The notes beneath the pieces are model-generated. The model saw only the letters and a list, made by a program, of their open reading frames with translations, did no database searches and was not told the origin of the DNA. From Pyrodictiaceae archaeon (GTDB taxonomy: Archaea; Thermoproteota; Thermoprotei_A; Sulfolobales; WANQ01): 32,622 nucleotides of DNA. A program made the position numbers and the translations under genes. Shown here one piece after another: positions 8,583-17,024 of this stretch. The first letter of the stretch is position 1. Each line of letters begins with the position of its first letter. Location of the stretch: NCBI GenBank assembly GCA_015521735.1, contig WANQ01000026.1, forward strand, positions 1 through 32,622, written 5' to 3'.

Positions 8583-10217
8583 TTAAAAACCAGATATTTT
8601 TACCACTAAGGGTTTACTATACTTTTCATTAGATATCAACGCTTCACCTGGTTCAAGACTTAGCAGTGTCTGGAAAAACTCTTTTCCAATGATTTTTGAA
8701 GCATACTCTGCCTCATGGACATCTACCATTCTGTGAAATATCTTAGTGTTAGTGTTAGCTAAAACTTCCCTACTCAATTCTTTAATTGTTTGTGTTATTA
8801 TAATTAATCCAAGACCATACTTACGAGAATCAAGTATTATGTCTGAAATAATACTGTGACGTTTCATGAAATTGTATGCCTCCTCTATTATGATTAGTAT
8901 ATCACTCTCCACAGCCCCCATGACCTTCTTTTCATACAGTTTCTTAAGTAGTAGAAGCGAATATAGAACCTTAACTCTTGGATTAATTATAGTTGATAAA
9001 TCTATAACGCTATAATTGTTGGTTACTACGTCATCAATATCTGTATTGTTTATTCTATTGAACAGAATCCTACCTTGCCCCCAATTCAGTAACCTAATTT
9101 TTCTTCTAAGCGCACTTAATGCTTCAGCTTCACTTCTACTATCAAGCTTTAATGGGGTATTTCCACTGCTTATAGCGTTTGATAAAGCGGCGACGGATAT
9201 TTCACTGTAATCTCTACAGAGATAATCTATTATGCTTATTAAGATAGATGTTTGTGGCGGTGTTAGTTCTAATACAGACTCCAATATTGTTAAGCTTAAT
9301 TCTAAATCACTATTGCATGAAATTAATGGTATAGATATGTTGTCTGAGGTAGGTGTTCCAGGTCTAAAGACGCGAGTTTGTATGTTAGAGTATTCTTTAA
9401 GCATTTTAGCGTATGAGATGTATTCCCCATGCCAATCAAATACTATTACACCTAGTTGCCTATTACTATTTCTTAGAACCTCATGTATAATTCTTTTAGC
9501 CGTAGTTGTTTTCCCGCTACCAGTAGACCCTGCAATTAATATGTGCTTAAAGAGATCTTCATTTACAAGATATACTGGTTGACTGAGAGCAGTATTTAAT
9601 GAAGCACCTATGACGTAATAGCCGTGTTGATTCTTTCCCGTAACTTTATTTAAGGGAGTAGAAGTGCTTAGCAAACCGTATACTTCAATATTTTTCCTTC
9701 GAGAGAACATGTAATGCATAGATGCCGGGAAATTATAGTCAGTCATCTTACGCAACATAGGTGAGATGGTTTTAAGGAATGGTATGGCTAGAAACGTTTT
9801 TATTCTATCTGTTGATACCTTAACTAACTTAATTGTTTGAGATAAGGCGGTAGCAAGACTTAGGATTATGCTTGAATCTTGTACTACTTTGTCTTTGCTA
9901 TCTGAAATGATTACAACATATGTATTGTACGACTTCTCCGAAATAGTTGACACTATAGCGAGTTCTGATGAAATTTTTGAAGAAAGCATAGCTAAGCTTC
10001 TAATAAATTTTTCAAAATCCTCTACAGAGGTCTTTGAGGTTAATATTACCTCATACAACGATATGTAACTGACACTACTACCCGTGTTAACTTCAAAAAC
10101 GTTGTCTACTCGTACCTTTTTATTTATAATTGAAGTAATATAACCTCTATTAGGCAACACTATGGTAAATACAAATATGTATAAAATGGCTATAAATGCA
10201 GTTATTTGCAAGTTCAT
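8583..10217 (-). CDS. Membrane-anchored HerA/VirB4-like ATPase (CedB-like?)
   Basis: Residues 1-21 form one hydrophobic helix (FIAILYIFVFTIV), so the protein is probably membrane-bound, with a middle domain of about 180 residues without a recognised motif. The ATPase follows: Walker A AGSTGSGKTTT (229-239), the HerA/VirB4 Walker B-like VIVFDWHGEY (257-266), a later hydrophobic strand ending IIIEEAYNF with a catalytic Glu, and the ITQTIKELSREVL segment where these enzymes carry their sensor. At 544 residues and with this layout it resembles CedB, the DNA-import ATPase of Crenarchaeota, but the CedA membrane partners are not nearby. Genuine HerA with NurA is less likely because of the membrane helix. 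It is convergent with the thermosome gene. Confidence 0.8.
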   Translation of the reverse strand: MNLQITAFIAILYIFVFTIVLPNRGYITSIINKKVRVDNVFEVNTGSSVSYISLYEVILTSKTSVEDFEKFIRSLAMLSSKISSELAIVSTISEKSYNTYVVIISDSKDKVVQDSSIILSLATALSQTIKLVKVSTDRIKTFLAIPFLKTISPMLRKMTDYNFPASMHYMFSRRKNIEVYGLLSTSTPLNKVTGKNQHGYYVIGASLNTALSQPVYLVNEDLFKHILIAGSTGSGKTTTAKRIIHEVLRNSNRQLGVIVFDWHGEYISYAKMLKEYSNIQTRVFRPGTPTSDNISIPLISCNSDLELSLTILESVLELTPPQTSILISIIDYLCRDYSEISVAALSNAISSGNTPLKLDSRSEAEALSALRRKIRLLNWGQGRILFNRINNTDIDDVVTNNYSVIDLSTIINPRVKVLYSLLLLKKLYEKKVMGAVESDILIIIEEAYNFMKRHSIISDIILDSRKYGLGLIIITQTIKELSREVLANTNTKIFHRMVDVHEAEYASKIIGKEFFQTLLSLEPGEALISNEKYSKPLVVKISGF

Positions 10218-10293
10218 TGTATTCCCATAAAAGACTAGACATATATTTAAAACGTTATATTTGTTGACTACACTTTATAGTTAATGGCAAATG

Positions 10294-10671
10294 TTAAAGA
10301 GGTTTTACTTTGACGTAAATTTTCTCCATAATACCTATATTTTCAAGCAAGTTGCTTCCTTCAAGTCTAACGATAAATCCTCCTATGGATATTAATGTAA
10401 CAGTATTGTTGTCCTTCCTCCTTCTATAGAATAAGTAGCCTTGTCCACAAAACTCGTTGTCTCCGCATAAAGGTTTTTCCTTTAGAAACTCAACTAAGAT
10501 TTTATTACTTCCCTCAAATATGTTGAATTCCTCATGTACATCCATTGTTAAACTTACCTTACTATCACATTGAGCTTTCAATAAGTATATTTGAGGTATA
10601 AGTGATTTCTCAATACTTACATCTTCGCATACCATGCTTACCTTCTGATCGTTACCCATGATACACCCCAT
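10294..10671 (-). CDS. rpoG: RNA polymerase subunit RpoG (Rpb8-like)
   Basis: A small protein of about 120-126 residues with a pattern like Rpb8: KAQCDSKVSLTMDVHEEF in the first half, then CGQGYLFYRRR and the strand TLISIGGFIVRLEGSN, which recalls the SFGGLL-R-L-G segment of eukaryotic Rpb8. Archaeal Rpb8 (RpoG) is known from hyperthermophilic Crenarchaeota and Korarchaeota. Identification rests on short motifs and length, so a profile search would settle it. An ATG at 10686 is too close to the shared TATA box at 10692-10699; ATG 10671 (leaderless) or 10659 (after GGGGTG) fits better. It is divergent from the SmAP3 gene. Confidence 0.7.
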   Translation of the reverse strand: MGCIMGNDQKVSMVCEDVSIEKSLIPQIYLLKAQCDSKVSLTMDVHEEFNIFEGSNKILVEFLKEKPLCGDNEFCGQGYLFYRRRKDNNTVTLISIGGFIVRLEGSNLLENIGIMEKIYVKVKPL

Positions 10672-10691
10672 CACATTAATATTCAAAGCCG

Positions 10692-10699
10692 TTTATATT
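10692..10699. promoter_or_regulatory. Single TATA-like box between rpoG and SmAP3, possibly used in both directions
   Basis: TTTATATT on the plus strand (AATATAAA on the minus strand) is the only good TATA-like element in the roughly 60-bp divergent gap. Counting about 25 bp either way puts initiation near 10721 for SmAP3, just ahead of its SD GGGTG (10723-10727), and near 10671 for rpoG. Confidence 0.45.
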
Positions 10700-10733
10700 T
10701 CTGTATTCAGACACTTGTGTTCGGGTGCAAATC

Positions 10734-11174
10734 ATGAGTATGGCAAGTATCTCAAGAAAACTAGTTGCAGAAATAACAAGTTGGCAAGGTAAAAGAATTA
10801 AAATAAAATTAGTAGATGGTCGAAGCTACGAAGGAGTAGCAGAAGCAATAGATCATCCATCACTAAATGTATTGCTTTCAGATGCTGTTAACGAAAAGGG
10901 CGAAAAAGTGTATAAAGTACTAATTAGAGGACAACAAATATCTGAAATCATAGTACCACAACAGGATATATTCAATGCTGAAGAATTCGCTAGAATACTT
11001 CAGGAGGAACTTAAACTAGCACCTGGTGCAGTTAAGGTATACCCGGAGATAGAGACAGTTATGGTATTTAATACAATAAAGGTAACACGCAACGGAGTAG
11101 AAGGTTCAGGTCCGCTTGCACAAAAGGTGTATAGTATATTTGAAAAGTATATGGCATCCAAGAGAAAACAGTAG
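10734..11174 (+). CDS. Sm-like protein with C-terminal extension (SmAP3/Lsm type)
   Basis: The first 70 residues or so form an Sm fold: ISRKLVAEITSWQGKRIKIKLVDGRSYEG is Sm1 and the VLIRGQQISEIIV segment is the Sm2-like part. A further 70 residues, beginning at DIFNAEEFARILQEEL and containing VKVYPEIETVMVFNTIKV, make a second alpha/beta domain. This two-domain layout is that of crenarchaeal SmAP3. Sm-like rings bind U-rich RNA and take part in RNA processing; the role of SmAP3 is unclear. I start at ATG 10734, six nt after GGGTG; a GTG at 10725 belongs to that SD. tgtA follows after 58 bp on the same strand. Confidence 0.88.
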   Translation: MSMASISRKLVAEITSWQGKRIKIKLVDGRSYEGVAEAIDHPSLNVLLSDAVNEKGEKVYKVLIRGQQISEIIVPQQDIFNAEEFARILQEELKLAPGAVKVYPEIETVMVFNTIKVTRNGVEGSGPLAQKVYSIFEKYMASKRKQ

Positions 11175-11232
11175 ATATTAAAATAATAGCTTAAGACCTC
11201 TTAGCAATAAATAATAACATATACAAGGAAGC

Positions 11233-12804
11233 ATGGAGAAGTATATGATAGAGGTATTTGAAGTAAAGGATAAGGATCTAGCAGGAAGAATAGGTATATT
11301 GGTCACACCCCACGGTAAAATAGAAACACCTTACATGTTTCCTGTAGTAAACCCTAGAAAACAAGAAGTAGACATAAGAAATATAGTATCATTAGGGTTT
11401 CAAGGCATAATCACAAATGCTTGGCTAATAAAGAAGTATTATGGCGAAGACGTTGAAAGCATACATAAAAAGCTAGGTGTAAATGTACCCATTATGACTG
11501 ATTCAGGAGCGTACCAAGAACTAGTATATGGGTACGTGGATGCTGATCCCGTAGACATAGTAGAATACCAGAAAAAGATTAATAGCGACATAGCCGTTAT
11601 ACTAGACAAGCCTACACCAATAGATGCAACATTAACCGATGCTTATAATAGTGCAAAAATAACTATAGATAGAGCTTTACAATCACTAAAATACATAGAC
11701 AACGACAAAAGGTTATGGGTATATCCTATACAAGGAGCACCATACACAGAAGCACTTGATCTAGCGATAAATGCTGGATTAAAACCAGAAATATATAATA
11801 GCTACTCTGTATACGCTATAGGTAGTCCAACAAAACTACTCGAAAAATATGATTACAAAACAATAGTAAGAACAGTAGCTTATATTAAATCACGTATTCC
11901 CCCAGATAAACCAATACACTTATTTGGAGCAGGTCATCCAATGATAATGCCCTTCATGGTAGCTTTGGGTATAGACCTATTTGATTCAGCATCATATATA
12001 CTATACGCACGAGATGAAAGACTAATCATGCGTAACGGTACTATAAGGTTAAGTGAAGTAGACTATATACCTTGCTCATGCCCTATATGCTCAAAGTACA
12101 CTCCACAAGAATTAAGAGAAATGCCCAGAAATGAAAGAATAAGACTAATAGCATTACATAATCTATACATGATAATGGAGGAATTAAAAAGAATTAAACA
12201 AGCAATAAAAGAAGGAAGGTTATGGGAACTACTAGAAGAAAAATCACGAGCACACCCATCACTTTACGATGCGTTCTTAGAGTTAACAAAGTACGTAGAG
12301 TACATTGAAAAACACGACCCCACATTTAAAGGTGTAGTACACGGGATATTCTTATACGATGAAATCTCACTAAGAAGACCAGAAATAATAAGACATAATA
12401 ATAGGATAATAGAAAGATACACCATTAAAAAAGATCATGAAGTAGTATTGGTACCTCTATCATCTAAAACCAAGGACTTATTACCGAAGATTAAGGAACT
12501 TATCCTAAGTAAGATTACAAGTAGTGATGAAATAAAACTAATATATTATGTACCCTTTATCGGCCTAGTACCAGATGAACTAGTTGAAATCTATCCTCTC
12601 TACCAATACGAAATGCCCAGCAGAATAAGTAAGCCAGTAATAAATGACTTAATAGATAAAATCAGTAATCTGATTGCTAAGTATAAGAATGTAAAATATA
12701 GGTTAGTGGTGATTAGCGAGGAGGAATGGAGTAAAGATGTAGCAAAAGCACTTAGAGATAGAATTAGTGAAACTGTTGAATTAAGTATAAGAATTAATAT
12801 CTAA
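11233..12804 (+). CDS. tgtA: Archaeosine tRNA-guanine transglycosylase (arcTGT)
   Basis: Exchanges G15 of archaeal tRNAs for preQ0, the first step to archaeosine. Visible features of the 523-residue protein: TDSGAYQ (89-95) with the conserved Asp90, the HLFGAGHPMIMP base-binding stretch (229-240), GIDLFDSASY (246-255) with the candidate nucleophilic Asp, and the zinc site C281, C283, C286 plus His309. After about residue 330 comes the archaeal C-terminal region, but no PUA domain is apparent at the end. A separate PUA protein is encoded at 13557-14048, so catalytic and PUA parts may be split here. It is convergent with the PAC2 gene with only 3 bp between stops. Confidence 0.95.
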   Translation: MEKYMIEVFEVKDKDLAGRIGILVTPHGKIETPYMFPVVNPRKQEVDIRNIVSLGFQGIITNAWLIKKYYGEDVESIHKKLGVNVPIMTDSGAYQELVYGYVDADPVDIVEYQKKINSDIAVILDKPTPIDATLTDAYNSAKITIDRALQSLKYIDNDKRLWVYPIQGAPYTEALDLAINAGLKPEIYNSYSVYAIGSPTKLLEKYDYKTIVRTVAYIKSRIPPDKPIHLFGAGHPMIMPFMVALGIDLFDSASYILYARDERLIMRNGTIRLSEVDYIPCSCPICSKYTPQELREMPRNERIRLIALHNLYMIMEELKRIKQAIKEGRLWELLEEKSRAHPSLYDAFLELTKYVEYIEKHDPTFKGVVHGIFLYDEISLRRPEIIRHNNRIIERYTIKKDHEVVLVPLSSKTKDLLPKIKELILSKITSSDEIKLIYYVPFIGLVPDELVEIYPLYQYEMPSRISKPVINDLIDKISNLIAKYKNVKYRLVVISEEEWSKDVAKALRDRISETVELSIRINI

Positions 12805-12807
12805 TAC

Positions 12808-13551
12808 CTACATGTAGATATATTCGCCTTTTCTGGATTTTTTCATAGCTTCTTCTTGTTGACGTAGAATTTCTGCTAGTTCCTGTTCAATTCTTCGAGC
12901 TTCTTCATATAATTTAGAAGTATCAATACTCAATCCATACAACTCATTAATAACTTCTACAGCTATAGCAGCAGCTCTGGGATCTGGTCTAAGAGGCTCA
13001 GCATACGGCAACACCACTATATATGGAATATTAAGTAGTTCAGAATACAGTATAGTATGTGCCAACGGGCCTACAACATACAATCCTTTCTTCATTTGAG
13101 GTGCATTAAGAATTCTCTTAGACGTTGAGCCTTTAATCCATCTATATCTCTCAGCTCCTTCACGCAATTTAGCATTCAATCCGCCTATCAATACTAGTTC
13201 CCCAATATTATTATCTTTAAGCCATTTAAGGAGAACTTTTACATAGTGATCTCTATACCTCTTAACTGGTAGGCTATGGTTAATTACCACTATTAAACCG
13301 TTATCTTGATCTATGAAAATTTCATGAGGAAATACTATTCCATAATCTTCTAGGCTAGTGTAATCAGGTAATTCTTGTGTGATAATAACACCCATTCTCT
13401 TCATTCTTAGTTCTTGAACTATATATCTGGTCGTTAAATATCCTGTATATCCAAAGCCGGGAAATCCTGTAATAGCGTTGTAGCCAGTTATGTCATGTCT
13501 ATCAAATAATATTACTTTCACGTACTTAGAGGATTTTTCAATGAAATCCAT
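12808..13551 (-). CDS. PAC2/PbaA-like proteasome-associated protein ending in an HbYX motif
   Basis: A 247-residue PAC2 (DUF75) family protein: GFPGFGYTGYLTTRYIVQEL near residues 28-47, a VLIGGLNAKL strand-loop, and the VVGPLAHTILYSELLNIP and LPYAEPLRPDPRAA segments. A charged helix (YEEARRIEQELAEILRQQE) follows and the chain ends Gly-Glu-Tyr-Ile-Tyr-Met. The last three residues Ile-Tyr-Met are a hydrophobic-Tyr-X motif, the tail by which proteasome activators dock on the 20S ring; archaeal PbaA homologues are known to carry such tails. It lies 5 bp after the PUA gene and downstream of PAN in one operon, supporting a proteasome role. Whether it acts as assembly chaperone or activator is open. 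Confidence 0.85.
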   Translation of the reverse strand: MDFIEKSSKYVKVILFDRHDITGYNAITGFPGFGYTGYLTTRYIVQELRMKRMGVIITQELPDYTSLEDYGIVFPHEIFIDQDNGLIVVINHSLPVKRYRDHYVKVLLKWLKDNNIGELVLIGGLNAKLREGAERYRWIKGSTSKRILNAPQMKKGLYVVGPLAHTILYSELLNIPYIVVLPYAEPLRPDPRAAAIAVEVINELYGLSIDTSKLYEEARRIEQELAEILRQQEEAMKKSRKGEYIYM

Positions 13552-13556
13552 ATATA

Positions 13557-14048
13557 CTACCTCAGTTCTTTTATAGTGTCCCTTACTCTTACGGCTTCAC
13601 CTCTAGTAAAAAACAATGCTTCTTCAGGTGAAAGCCTTAATGTACCTACAGCTATCAGGTTCTGAAGCTCATCTACTACTATTACCTCGTCTCCAGCTCT
13701 AAGCCACTCATCTATGCTTAACACATGCCTGGCAAATACATTACCGCCCTCAACAATATATGGAGCTACCTCATTCACTACTACTACTCTTGGTGGACGC
13801 TTATAGGATTCCATTAGTAATTTACCTCCATAAATATGTAATAGTATTTTGGAGTCGCTAGCTCTAATTGAAAAGGCAAGTCTTCCATCAACGTAAACAT
13901 TACGTATTCTCATTGTATTAGGCGATACTGTAACCTCCACCCTACTAATTGAGGGTAGCAGTGCTTCACCTGCACCTAATCCTATCTGATAATCAATTAT
14001 TTTCCTTAACTTATATAACTCCTCCGGTTTTATTCTCCTTTTTATCAT
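13557..14048 (-). CDS. PUA-domain protein (likely detached TGT-type RNA-binding module)
   Basis: A 163-residue protein. The second half is a PUA domain: [25 protein letters not shown] is not quoted further; key parts are the NVFARHVL start, the GDEVIVVDE strand and [21 protein letters not shown], the usual PUA ending. The first half resembles the C2-type domain that precedes PUA in archaeosine TGT. As the TGT gene at 11233-12804 seems to lack PUA, this may be its separate RNA-binding part, although it sits in the PAN operon on the opposite strand. Its ATG overlaps the PAN stop by 4 nt (ATGA). Function otherwise unknown. Confidence 0.8.
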   Translation of the reverse strand: MIKRRIKPEELYKLRKIIDYQIGLGAGEALLPSISRVEVTVSPNTMRIRNVYVDGRLAFSIRASDSKILLHIYGGKLLMESYKRPPRVVVVNEVAPYIVEGGNVFARHVLSIDEWLRAGDEVIVVDELQNLIAVGTLRLSPEEALFFTRGEAVRVRDTIKELR

Positions 14049-15223
14049 ATACTCATACCTGTACTTAAGTAGCTCCTACGAGTAGCAGGTCCTAGAACCT
14101 TTTTAACGGCCCTTATGAAGTCATCCATAGTCACTATTTTCCTAGATTCTCTAATTGCATTATAACCTGCTTCCGTACATATAGCTTTTAAATCAGCTCC
14201 ACTAGCACCATTAGTCATATCAGCTATTTTCCATAAGTCAACATCTCTAGCCAACTTCATTCTACGTGTATGTATTTTAAGTATCTCATATCTACCCTTC
14301 CTATCAGGTAAGGGGATTTCAATTATTCTATCAAATCTCCCTGGTCTTAATATAGCTGGATCAAGTATATCAATTCTATTTGTTGCTGCTATTATTTTAA
14401 CGTTCTCCAAGGGGTCAAAACCATCCATTTCCGCAAGCAACTGCATTAATGTACGTTGCACCTCTCTTTCACCACTAGTTCCTATGTCCAATCTCCGAGA
14501 AGCAATAGCATCTATTTCATCAATAAATATTATGCTTGGAGCTTTTCTTCTAGCAAGCCTAAAAACTTCTCTAACAATCCTAGCACCTTCACCAATAAAC
14601 TTTTGTACAAACTCAGAAGCAACAACACGTATAAATGTTGCATTAGTCTCATTAGCTACAGCTTTAGCTAATAAGGTTTTACCGGTTCCAGGAGGACCAT
14701 ATAGTAATACGCCCTTTGGTGGCTCTATTCCAAGCTCCCTAAATAGCTCTGGGTGTTTTAATGGTAGCTCTACAACCTCCCTAATCTCACGTATTTGCTC
14801 ATCCAAACCACCTATGTCGTTATAGGTTACATTGGGTTTTTCGATAACTTCCATACCCCTAACATAAGGATCCTCACGTACAGGTAGAACTTCAACTATA
14901 GTTGACCCCCTATTATTCAACGCTACATGTGTACCAGGTAATAGCTTAGAACGATCAACTCTATTACTAATTGTAACTATTAGGTTTGGCCCAGTAGTGC
15001 TTTTAACTATAGCTCTATTATCGTCTAGTACCTCTAAGACTATAGCCTCAATTAATGGTGGTGCTATCAGCTTTTCTAGTTCACTCTTATAGTACCTTAG
15101 TTCTCTCCTTAGAGCTGTTCTCTCTGTTTCAAGCTCCTTGATTCTCCTCTCCAGAAACCTTACATACTCTAATAATGACTCAAGATCCATGCTTATCCTA
15201 TCGTCGCTACTTACTGTTGCCAT
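14045..15223 (-). CDS. pan: Proteasome-activating nucleotidase (PAN) with atypical C-terminus
   Basis: AAA+ unfoldase that feeds substrates to the 20S proteasome. Of 392 residues, about 13-53 form the coiled coil, 54-115 the OB domain, and the rest the AAA+ module: Walker A GPPGTGKT (176-183), pore loop KFIGEG (208-213), Walker B IIFIDEID (231-238), arginine finger RPGR (293-296). Length and order are typical of PAN. The end is unusual: it reads SYLSTGMSI, so the last three residues Met-Ser-Ile lack the Tyr of the usual hydrophobic-Tyr-X docking tail. The stop was checked in the DNA (TGA 14045-14047). First gene of the PAN - PUA - PAC2 operon; divergent from aMBF1. Confidence 0.95.
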   Translation of the reverse strand: MATVSSDDRISMDLESLLEYVRFLERRIKELETERTALRRELRYYKSELEKLIAPPLIEAIVLEVLDDNRAIVKSTTGPNLIVTISNRVDRSKLLPGTHVALNNRGSTIVEVLPVREDPYVRGMEVIEKPNVTYNDIGGLDEQIREIREVVELPLKHPELFRELGIEPPKGVLLYGPPGTGKTLLAKAVANETNATFIRVVASEFVQKFIGEGARIVREVFRLARRKAPSIIFIDEIDAIASRRLDIGTSGEREVQRTLMQLLAEMDGFDPLENVKIIAATNRIDILDPAILRPGRFDRIIEIPLPDRKGRYEILKIHTRRMKLARDVDLWKIADMTNGASGADLKAICTEAGYNAIRESRKIVTMDDFIRAVKKVLGPATRRSYLSTGMSI

Positions 15224-15295
15224 AAATTAGCCCCTACGTATACTAGTCTTTTCACGGTAACCCTAAATAATGCTTTTCAGCTAATAAATACTTGG

Positions 15296-15300
15296 GGTGA
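15296..15300 (+). promoter_or_regulatory. Ribosome-binding site of the aMBF1 gene (decides the start)
   Basis: GGTGA at 15296-15300 (within GGGGTGA) is followed by six nt and then an in-frame ATA at 15307, exactly the spacing seen before the thermosome ATG. The first in-frame ATG, at 15340, is 39 nt from it and would cut the zinc ribbon. Confidence 0.65.
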
Positions 15301-15306
15301 TAAGTC

Positions 15307-15876
15307 ATAACATTTGTCAGCGACGTAATATATTGTGAGATGTGTGGAAGACCTATTCAGCGGCGTGATGCAGTTAAGATAACCTTAGAGGGCGCCATAC
15401 TAACTGTATGTCCTACATGTGCACACAAGCTGAGAATTAAGCGTAGACAACCAATAGATCACCAACAACCATATAGAAGAATTCAACGAGCTGAAGTCAA
15501 GTCTGCTACTCCAACACCGAAATTCACAAGACTTACTAGCAAGCACTCAATTCCACGTAAAATATATGAAAACTATGAAGTAGTACCAGATTACGCTAAA
15601 CGTATAAGAGAGGCAAGGCAAAGGCTAGGCTGGTCTACTAGAATATTAGCAGAAAAGGTAGGTGAACCTGAAAGCGTAATTAAGAGAATAGAAGATGGCA
15701 GGCTTACTCCAACGATAGATATGGCGTTAAAATTTGAAAAAGTACTTAAAATAAAACTACTACAACCAATTGTTGATGAATACGAAGACATATCAAAATA
15801 TACTAGTAATCGTAAAGTAGAGTTAACGCTAGGAGATATAGCTAATATAAGGGTTAGAAACAAGAACACAAGATAG
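15307..15876 (+). CDS. mbf1: Archaeal multiprotein bridging factor 1 (aMBF1), apparent AUA start
   Basis: Zinc ribbon plus XRE-type HTH: YCEMCGRPI and CPTCAHKLR supply the four Cys, a basic linker follows, and YAKRIREARQRLGWSTRILAEKV through RIEDGRLTP is the HTH. aMBF1 is an archaeal protein linked to translation and associated with small ribosomal subunits. An ATG exists at 15340 but would delete the first zinc Cys. Upstream the frame is open to TAA 15301-15303 with no ATG, GTG or TTG; ATA 15307, six nt after the SD GGTGA, is the best start. The protein would begin (M)TFVSDVIYCEMC, about 189 residues. A sequencing error (ATG read as ATA) is possible. hflX follows after 32 bp. Confidence 0.88.
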   Translation: MTFVSDVIYCEMCGRPIQRRDAVKITLEGAILTVCPTCAHKLRIKRRQPIDHQQPYRRIQRAEVKSATPTPKFTRLTSKHSIPRKIYENYEVVPDYAKRIREARQRLGWSTRILAEKVGEPESVIKRIEDGRLTPTIDMALKFEKVLKIKLLQPIVDEYEDISKYTSNRKVELTLGDIANIRVRNKNTR

Positions 15877-15908
15877 CATAACAGTATAAGGAAGGGTAAT
15901 GAAGTAGT

Positions 15909-17024
15909 ATGGCTACAAGAATTCATGGCAATACAGTACTAGTGTTACCCAAAAAGCATGGAATCTATGTAGAAGAAGCTACTATGCTTGCAAAAACTCT
16001 AGGACTCAATATAGTTGAAACTATATTTATTAGAAAACCTAATCCTAACTTCTATATACCTCTACACGTATCTAACTCAATAAGAAAATTAGTAGAGGAA
16101 GACGGAGTAGAATTACTAATACTATATGACAATGTAAAGCCCCGCCAAATAATCAACTTAATGAAAGAGTTACGAATAGAGATATGGGATAGAACTAGGT
16201 TAATACTTGAAATATTCTCCCATCACGCAGGATCTATGGAGGCAAAGCTACAAATAGAGTTAGCTAGAATAAAACATGAAATACCATTAATTAAAGAATA
16301 CATTAGACAAGCTAAACTAAAGGAGCTGCCAGGCTTTCTAGGCCCTGGTAGGTACGCCATAGATGCATACTACCGTATACTTAGATCTAGAGAAGCATTA
16401 ATACGTAGAAGACTTGAAAAACTAAAGAATAGAAGAATAAACTTGATAAAGAATAGAAGAGAACAAGGATTCATACATATTGCTTTAACAGGGTATACCT
16501 CAGCTGGTAAAACAACGCTATTCAATACATTAACGGGCGAAAATAAGCCTACAGGACCAGAAGCATTCACAACTCTATACACTAAGTCCAAGAAGATTAA
16601 AGTTAAGGGATTAGAGCTCCTGGTAAGCGATACTGTGGGATTTATAAGAGATGTCCCAGTAGAAATAATAGAAGCATTTCATGCAACTTTAGCTGAAATA
16701 GCTTACTCAGACATAATCATAATTATTGTAGATGCATCTGAAAATGATACCGACATAATAGATAAACTTGATTTAAGTTTAACTACTCTACGAAACATAG
16801 GCGTTACAGGAAAACCTTTAGTAATAGTATTAAATAAAATAGACTTAATAACCAAAGAAGATGTAGAAAGGAAGATAACTACTGTTAAAAGTATGCTCAA
16901 AGACTACAATAACGTTAAAGCAATTATTCCTATTTCAGCATTAAAAGGAACTAATATAGAACTATTGAGGAATGAGCTTTGGCGTATAGCACTAACATTA
17001 AATGGCAAAAAGTATACGTACTAA
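15909..17024 (+). CDS. hflX: HflX-family ribosome-associated GTPase
   Basis: A 371-residue GTPase. The N-terminal half has the HflX signature WDRTRLILEIFSHHAGS (93-109) followed by a long helical region containing LPGFLGPGRYAID. The G domain shows G1 GYTSAGKT (195-202), G3 DTVGFI, G4 NKID and a late ISALKG (G5-like). HflX binds the large ribosomal subunit and rescues or splits stalled ribosomes. The neighbours are mostly translation and transcription factors, and the next gene, trm56, starts within its last 46 nt, so the two are probably co-translated. Confidence 0.95.
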   Translation: MATRIHGNTVLVLPKKHGIYVEEATMLAKTLGLNIVETIFIRKPNPNFYIPLHVSNSIRKLVEEDGVELLILYDNVKPRQIINLMKELRIEIWDRTRLILEIFSHHAGSMEAKLQIELARIKHEIPLIKEYIRQAKLKELPGFLGPGRYAIDAYYRILRSREALIRRRLEKLKNRRINLIKNRREQGFIHIALTGYTSAGKTTLFNTLTGENKPTGPEAFTTLYTKSKKIKVKGLELLVSDTVGFIRDVPVEIIEAFHATLAEIAYSDIIIIIVDASENDTDIIDKLDLSLTTLRNIGVTGKPLVIVLNKIDLITKEDVERKITTVKSMLKDYNNVKAIIPISALKGTNIELLRNELWRIALTLNGKKYTY

